NCBI GenBank assembly: GCA_021731185.1
Contig: JAKFXW010000004.1
Location: 1 to 10,725 of the forward strand
DNA: 10,725 bases
Source of the DNA: Gallionellaceae bacterium
Lineage (GTDB): Bacteria > Pseudomonadota > Gammaproteobacteria > Burkholderiales > Gallionellaceae
Direction of reading: 5' to 3'
Below the pieces are notes generated by a model, which did not search any database, was not told where the DNA came from, and saw nothing but the letters and a program-made list of their open reading frames with translations. The first letter of the stretch is position 1. Each line of letters begins with the position of its first letter. The translations under genes and the position numbers were made by a program. Below, one piece after another: positions 6,350 to 10,725 of this stretch.

Positions 6350-6378
6350 TTTATAAGATTGCGTCGGGGACTGCTTAA
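6350..6378 (-). promoter_or_regulatory. Weak candidate promoter upstream of dnaG
   Basis: In the 220-nt yqeY-dnaG gap the minus strand holds TTAAGC (6373-6378), a 17-bp spacer and TATAAA (6350-6355). The -35 match is poor (three of six). A second TATAAA at 6297-6302 lacks any -35. An internal promoter for dnaG is plausible given the long gap, but neither is convincing. Confidence 0.22.
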
Positions 6379-6487
6379 GAAATATTGCGCAAGACAAGTT
6401 TCGGTGAGGAAACGGAGTTGACTCAAACAGTTGTTGCTTCGCAACCCTATATTCTGATCGGAGGTTTAACGCCGTGACACACGCCCT

Positions 6488-6952
6488 TTAGCGGGATGCT
6501 AACGCAGTCAGTCTGGTTTTAACCAAAGCCGAAACTTTTCCCATATCTGCACGCCCAGCCAAAACGGGCTTGAGTAAGGCAATAACCTTCCCCATTTCCT
6601 GTGGTGACTTTGCGCCGCTGTTGGCTATAGCTACATTCACAGCTGCATCAATCGCGTCTTCTGACATCGCTTGCGGCATATAGGTTTGCAAGACGTTGAT
6701 TTCAAACTTTTCCACGTCCACCAGATCCTGCCTGGCTGCAGCTTCAAATTGGCTAATGGAATCACGGCGCTGCTTAATCATCTTGTCGATAATCAAAATA
6801 ACATCTGCATCAGTCAACTCGATACGATCATCCACTTCGCGTTGTTTAATAGCGGCCAACAACAAGCGAATCGCGCCTAGTCGCGCCGTTTCTCTGGCGC
6901 GCATGGCGGTCTTCATGTCTTCTGTGATGGATTGTTTTAAGCTCATGGCCAC
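6488..6952 (-). CDS. yqeY: GatB/YqeY-domain protein
   Basis: A small protein of 154 residues (152 if started at ATG 6946) of the YqeY family. It resembles the C-terminal domain of the amidotransferase subunit GatB, which contacts the tRNA elbow. The cellular role of free-standing YqeY is not established. Family features are SLKQSITEDMKTAMRARE at the N-terminus, ARLGAIRLLLAAIKQREVD (23-41), the helix IIDKMIKQRRDSISQFEAA (54-72), LQTYMPQAMSEDAID (88-102) and the C-terminal GRADMGKVSALVK. Two starts are possible. GTG 6952 has AAGG eight bases upstream; ATG 6946 matches the usual MSLK start but its spacing to AAGG is 14. It lies between rpsU and dnaG, a common arrangement in betaproteobacteria and some other groups, and is separated from rpsU by a terminator-like hairpin. 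Confidence 0.92.
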   Translation of the reverse strand: MAMSLKQSITEDMKTAMRARETARLGAIRLLLAAIKQREVDDRIELTDADVILIIDKMIKQRRDSISQFEAAARQDLVDVEKFEINVLQTYMPQAMSEDAIDAAVNVAIANSGAKSPQEMGKVIALLKPVLAGRADMGKVSALVKTRLTALASR

Positions 6953-7004
6953 TTACTTTACCTTCGCTCGTTATGTTTTCAGCAAGCTGCCAATCTACCA
7001 GAAC

Positions 7005-7031
7005 AAAAACGCCCGCAAAAGATTCGGGCGT
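7005..7031 (-). terminator. Intrinsic terminator or attenuator after rpsU
   Basis: On the minus strand ACGCCCG and CGGGCGT form a perfect 7-bp GC-rich stem around a 9-nt loop, AATCTTTTG, and the 3' arm is followed by TTTTTG. It starts 28 nt past the rpsU stop and lies before yqeY. As the downstream operon genes have no strong promoter of their own, I infer partial termination that keeps rpsU expression above yqeY-dnaG-rpoD. Confidence 0.85.
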
Positions 7032-7058
7032 AATGTGATGGACTTAGTACAACCCAAT

Positions 7059-7271
7059 CTAATACAGCTTAGGGGGCAATACCTGATTAAGCAGGCGCTT
7101 GTAATGCCGCTTAACCCCTGCTGCCAGCTTGCGCTTACGTTCTGCAGTGGGTTTCTCATAAAATTCACGGGCACGTAGCTCCGTCAATAAACCTGTTTTT
7201 TCTACTGAACGCTTGAAGCGGCGCATTGCTACTTCAAACGGCTCATTTTCCTTAACACGCACAGTCGTCAT
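7059..7271 (-). CDS. rpsU: 30S ribosomal protein S21
   Basis: A 70-residue, highly basic S21 protein, which binds the 30S platform near the anti-Shine-Dalgarno end of 16S rRNA and aids initiation. The sequence begins MTTVRVKENEPFEVAMRRFK, and the central LLTELRAREFYEKPTAERKR and the C-terminal LPPKLY are typical of the betaproteobacterial S21. I chose ATG 7271 because it matches the family start and has AAGG seven bases upstream; the in-frame TTG two codons earlier is unlikely. It is the first gene of the rpsU-yqeY-dnaG-rpoD operon, behind a good promoter at 7304-7333. An efficient hairpin follows it. Confidence 0.97.
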   Translation of the reverse strand: MTTVRVKENEPFEVAMRRFKRSVEKTGLLTELRAREFYEKPTAERKRKLAAGVKRHYKRLLNQVLPPKLY

Positions 7272-7303
7272 GAACAACCCTTATTCTAAAATTCAGGGGC
7301 GCA

Positions 7304-7333
7304 ATTATACCAATATCCCTCACCACTCCACAA
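7304..7333 (-). promoter_or_regulatory. Promoter of the rpsU operon
   Basis: On the minus strand a perfect TATAAT (7304-7309) is preceded by TGG, giving an extended -10 (TGNTATAAT). TTGTGG lies 18 bp upstream at 7328-7333 (three of six -35 positions). Transcription would start near 7297, leaving about 26 nt of leader with the rpsU Shine-Dalgarno. This is the best promoter in the window. I found no LexA-like CTGT-N8-ACAG near it. Confidence 0.65.
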
Positions 7334-7405
7334 CCTGAATTTATCCTTCTTACCAGTTGCCAGCCAGCCGCTCAATCTTCATTTTATATTGGAAGAGGCT
7401 TCAGC

Positions 7406-7434
7406 TTGCTGTCTAGCGCGGGACAAGGTAATAT
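7406..7434 (+). promoter_or_regulatory. Candidate gltB promoter
   Basis: TTGCTG (7406-7411), a 17-bp spacer and TAATAT (7429-7434) lie 58 nt before the gltB start. The match to sigma-70 consensus is three of six and four of six. It is divergent from the rpsU promoter, with about 70 nt between the two -35 elements. No sigma-54 GG-N10-GC pair stands out. Confidence 0.4.
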
Positions 7435-7491
7435 TTCCGCCCTTTGGCCGTAGATTTTTAGTTTAGTGATTTTGATGAGGAACAGTACTTT

Positions 7492-10400
7492 ATGAACGCC
7501 CCCCTAATGCCCACACCAATACCTACATCGTACGAATTTCCTGCATTGCAGGCCGCACCTGAGCCGCAAGGTTTGTATGATCCACGGTATGAGCATGATG
7601 CGTGTGGAGTTGGATTTGTAGCACATATTAAGGGCCGCAAAAGTCATGACATGATTCGTCAGGGCTTGCAGATTTTAATGAATTTGACGCATCGCGGGGC
7701 GGTAGGGGCAGACCCATTGGCGGGGGATGGTGCGGGTATTTTGATCCAAATTCCGGATCAATTCTTGCGTGATGTTTGTGTAACGCAGGGCATAAAATTG
7801 CCCATAGCGGGGCAATATGGCGTGGGTATGATTTTTTTGCCGCGTGCGGCAGCCGCGCGGGCAGCGTGTGAAAAAGCCATTGCTGCAAGAATTGTGGAAG
7901 AAGGTCAGAGCGTGTTGGGTTGGCGCGATGTACCCGTCGACAGTGGCATTTTAGGCGAAAGTGTTAAAGCATTAGAGCCACTGGTGCGCCAGGTGTTTAT
8001 CGGGCGCGGCGCAAATTGCCCGGATGAAGACAGCTTTGAGCGTAAGCTATTTGTGATCCGCAAAACAGCGGAACATGCGGTGCGAAAATTACCCGATATT
8101 CAGCGTTTTTATATACCCTCATTTTCCTCGCGCACGCTGGTTTACAAAGGCATGTTGCTAGCCGATCAAGTGGGTACTTATTACCTCGATTTACAAGATG
8201 AAAAAATGGTCAGCGCGCTGGCCTTGGTACATCAACGCTTTTCAACCAACACCTTTCCTTCGTGGGACTTAGCGCATCCTTTCCGCATGATCGCGCATAA
8301 TGGTGAAATTAACACCGTGCGCGGTAATGTTAATTGGATGACCGCACGTCACGCCGCCATGTCGTCAAAATTGTTGGGCGAGGATTTGGAAAAATTATGG
8401 CCGTTGATTATGGAAGGCCAATCCGATTCCGCCTGTTTTGATAACGCGCTGGAGTTACTGGTGGCAGGTGGCTATTCGCTGCCCTACGCCATGATGTTGC
8501 TGATTCCCGAAGCATGGGCAGGCAATCCTTTAATGGACGAAGAGCGCCGCGCATTTTACGAATATCACGCCTCATTGATGGAGCCGTGGGACGGCCCGGC
8601 TGCGGTGGCTTTTACGGATGGTCGCATGATAGGCGCAACGCTGGATCGTAATGGCCTGCGTCCGGCACGCTATCTGGTGACAGATGATGATGTGGTGTTA
8701 ATGGCATCTGAAATGGGCGTACTGAATATTCCACAACATAAAATCGTAAAGAAATGGCGCTTGCAGCCGGGCAAAATGTTTCTTATTGATCTGCAGGCTG
8801 GGCGCATCGTGGATGATGCCGAGCTCAAGCGGCAGCTGGCAACCGCCAAGCCCTATCGACAGTGGATAGAGCAGTCGCGCTATATCCTGAGCGATTTGCC
8901 CGAAGCCAAGGTTACCACCAAACTTCGCGCTAGTTTACCCAAACCGACTCTACTGGATACACAACAAGCGTTTGCCTACTCGCAGGAAGACCTCAAATTT
9001 ATTCTGGCACCGATGGCCTCAGTGGGTGAAGAGGCAACGGGTTCTATGGGCAATGATGCCGCGCTGCCGGTTTTGTCCGACCATAATCGCGTGCTGTACA
9101 GTTATTTCAAGCAGCTGTTCGCCCAAGTAACCAATCCGCCGATTGATCCGATACGTGAAGAAATCGTGATGTCATTGACTTCATTCATCGGCCCCAAGCC
9201 TAATTTATTTGGTATTGACGAGACCAAACCTTCGCCGCGTCTGGAAGTGCATCAGCCGATATTATCGAATGAAGACATGACCAGGCTGCGTAACATCAAC
9301 CCCTTGACCAAGGGGCGTTACAAATCGCAGGTGCTGGATATTACCTATCCGGCTGACCAGGGTGCGGCGGGATGTGAGGTCGCGATGACCAATCTCTGCA
9401 CAGCGGCAGACAAAGCCGTAGCTCAAGGCTACAACATTCTGATTTTGTCGGATCGTAGTGTGTCCAGCCAGCGCGTTGCCATCCCTGCATTACTGGCTTG
9501 CGCGGGTGTGCATCATCATTTGGTGCGTGAGGGTTTGCGTACGAGTACAGGTTTAGTGGTGGACACTGGCTCAGCACGTGAATCGCATCACTTTGCCTTG
9601 CTCGCCGGATATGGCGCGGAGGCTATTTGTCCGTGGTTAGCGTTCGACACCATTTCCGAGATGGGTGATTATTTGCCTGCGGGTTTGTCCAGCAAGGATG
9701 CGTGCAAGCGTTTTATCAAAGCCATCAATAAGGGATTGCTTAAGATCATGTCCAAGATGGGTATCTCTACTTATCAATCTTATTGCGGCGCGCAAATTTT
9801 TGAAGCTATTGGCTTGAATGCAGATTTTGTCGCACAATATTTCACTGGCACGCCCACGCAAATCGAAGGCATAGGCTTGACGCAAGTAGCAGAAGAGGCG
9901 ATTCGTATTCATCACGCCGCATTTGGCAATGACCCGATATTATCAAACGCGCTGGAGACGGGCGGCATCTATGCTTATCGCGTGCGCGGTGAAGCGCACA
10001 TGTGGACACCTGACTCTATCGCCAAACTGCAACACGCGACCCGCACCAATAATCCCAGCACTTATAAAGAATACGCCAAGCTGATTAACGATCAAACCAA
10101 GTCCGCAAAAACCTTGCGTGGTTTGTTTGAGATTAAATCGGCAGGCGCATCAATTCCGCTGGAACAAGTTGAATCAGCCAAGGAAATTGTTAAACGTTTT
10201 GTTACAGGCGCAATGTCATTAGGTTCTATTTCCACCGAGGCACATACCACGCTGGCCATTGCGATGAACCGTATAGGCGGCAAATCCAACACTGGCGAGG
10301 GTGGCGAAGACCCGATGCGTTATCGCAAATTAAAAGCGGGCGACACGCTGTCAGAAATAATCGGCAAGGGTCGCATTGAGCGCGATTTGGTTTTCAAAGA

Positions 10401-10725
10401 AGGGGATTCGCTGCGTTCAAAAATAAAGCAGGTGGCGGCAGGTCGCTTTGGTGTGACCGCAGAATATTTGAGCAGCGCCGATCAGATTCAAATCAAAATG
10501 GCGCAAGGCGCAAAACCGGGTGAGGGCGGTCAATTACCAGGTCACAAAGTGTCGGAATACATTGCGCAACTACGTTTGTCGGTGCCGGGCGTAGGGTTGA
10601 TTTCGCCGCCGCCGCATCACGATATTTACTCTATTGAAGATTTGGCACAACTGATTCACGATCTGAAAAATGCCAATCCTAAAGCTTCTATTTCAGTGAA
10701 GCTGGTTTCCGAAGTGGGCGTGGGC
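7492..10725 (+). CDS. gltB: Glutamate synthase (NADPH) large subunit, 5' part
   Basis: The alpha subunit of NADPH-GOGAT, which with GltD converts glutamine plus 2-oxoglutarate to two glutamates. 1078 codons are open to the window edge; the family is about 1500 residues, so roughly 400 are missing. The N-terminal class-II glutaminase domain begins at C38 (HDACGVGF), the expected nucleophile after removal of a 37-residue propeptide. It continues with R249 and HQRFSTNTFPSW, HNGEINT (269-275), GQSDSACFDN (309-318) and LDRNGLRPARY (384-394). The central domain spans about 480-770 and the FMN/2-oxoglutarate synthase domain starts about 830, with GAMSLGSIS (906-914) and QGAKPGEGGQLPG near 1005-1017. 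The cysteines for the 3Fe-4S cluster lie beyond the window. ATG 7492 is the only start after the in-frame TAG at 7459; GAGGA lies 10 nt upstream. No break is seen. gltD is expected downstream. Confidence 0.97.
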   Translation, partial: MNAPLMPTPIPTSYEFPALQAAPEPQGLYDPRYEHDACGVGFVAHIKGRKSHDMIRQGLQILMNLTHRGAVGADPLAGDGAGILIQIPDQFLRDVCVTQGIKLPIAGQYGVGMIFLPRAAAARAACEKAIAARIVEEGQSVLGWRDVPVDSGILGESVKALEPLVRQVFIGRGANCPDEDSFERKLFVIRKTAEHAVRKLPDIQRFYIPSFSSRTLVYKGMLLADQVGTYYLDLQDEKMVSALALVHQRFSTNTFPSWDLAHPFRMIAHNGEINTVRGNVNWMTARHAAMSSKLLGEDLEKLWPLIMEGQSDSACFDNALELLVAGGYSLPYAMMLLIPEAWAGNPLMDEERRAFYEYHASLMEPWDGPAAVAFTDGRMIGATLDRNGLRPARYLVTDDDVVLMASEMGVLNIPQHKIVKKWRLQPGKMFLIDLQAGRIVDDAELKRQLATAKPYRQWIEQSRYILSDLPEAKVTTKLRASLPKPTLLDTQQAFAYSQEDLKFILAPMASVGEEATGSMGNDAALPVLSDHNRVLYSYFKQLFAQVTNPPIDPIREEIVMSLTSFIGPKPNLFGIDETKPSPRLEVHQPILSNEDMTRLRNINPLTKGRYKSQVLDITYPADQGAAGCEVAMTNLCTAADKAVAQGYNILILSDRSVSSQRVAIPALLACAGVHHHLVREGLRTSTGLVVDTGSARESHHFALLAGYGAEAICPWLAFDTISEMGDYLPAGLSSKDACKRFIKAINKGLLKIMSKMGISTYQSYCGAQIFEAIGLNADFVAQYFTGTPTQIEGIGLTQVAEEAIRIHHAAFGNDPILSNALETGGIYAYRVRGEAHMWTPDSIAKLQHATRTNNPSTYKEYAKLINDQTKSAKTLRGLFEIKSAGASIPLEQVESAKEIVKRFVTGAMSLGSISTEAHTTLAIAMNRIGGKSNTGEGGEDPMRYRKLKAGDTLSEIIGKGRIERDLVFKEGDSLRSKIKQVAAGRFGVTAEYLSSADQIQIKMAQGAKPGEGGQLPGHKVSEYIAQLRLSVPGVGLISPPPHHDIYSIEDLAQLIHDLKNANPKASISVKLVSEVGVG

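Noticed and set aside
6415..6450. Hairpin GTTGC-TTC-GCAAC between yqeY and dnaG as a terminator
   Set aside because: The 5-bp stem has no T-run on the minus strand, so it lacks the second half of an intrinsic terminator.
7272..7491. LexA or nitrogen-regulation (sigma-54) sites in the rpsU-gltB intergenic region
   Set aside because: I searched by eye for CTGT-N8-ACAG and for GG-N10-GC within a TGGCAC...TTGC context and found no acceptable match.
9637..9915. Minus-strand frames inside gltB, such as this 92-codon one
   Set aside because: They lie antisense to an intact, highly conserved GltB reading frame and show no motif of their own.

Overview
The window looks like a stretch of a betaproteobacterial chromosome, of roughly Nitrosomonadales/Gallionellaceae type and moderate GC. 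RpsU, the RpoD core, primase and the glutamate synthase large subunit all read like betaproteobacterial versions. The order rpsU - yqeY - dnaG - rpoD is the macromolecular-synthesis operon of proteobacteria, with a GatB/YqeY-family gene inserted as is common in this class. The genus is inferred from protein flavour only; no database search was made.

Layout. 1-561 is a scar region holding the 3' tail of an IS3-family transposase, a short direct repeat, a truncated DUF3820-type gene and a perfect 20-bp palindrome. 562-1566 (minus) is a two-gene unit: an intact HIT-family hydrolase, then a gene starting 1 nt after its stop that carries a frameshift near its 5' end and has lost its 3' part. 1567-2185 has no convincing gene, only two overlapping start-less reading frames. 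2186-2262 (minus) is a tRNA with a CAU anticodon, most likely tRNA-Ile2, 17 nt downstream of rpoD. 2280-7271 (minus) is the rpsU-yqeY-dnaG-rpoD cluster. gltB runs divergently from 7492 and is cut by the window end after 1078 codons.

How the genes work together. RpsU (translation), DnaG (priming of replication) and RpoD (primary sigma factor) form the classic operon that links protein, DNA and RNA synthesis. A good extended -10 promoter precedes rpsU. A strong hairpin with a T-run follows rpsU and a weaker one follows dnaG, so expression probably falls stepwise along the operon. The tRNA sits directly after rpoD with no visible terminator between them. gltB is an ammonium-assimilation enzyme unrelated to the operon and has its own candidate promoter in the divergent intergenic region.

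I see no CRISPR array, toxin-antitoxin pair, defence island or evident new multi-gene system. The less ordinary points are a short GC-rich sequence present three times (once supplying the dnaG ribosome binding site), an AUGUGA start-stop overlapping the dnaG GTG start, a candidate rpoD promoter at the foot of the dnaG terminator hairpin, and the decayed accessory segment at 1-2185.
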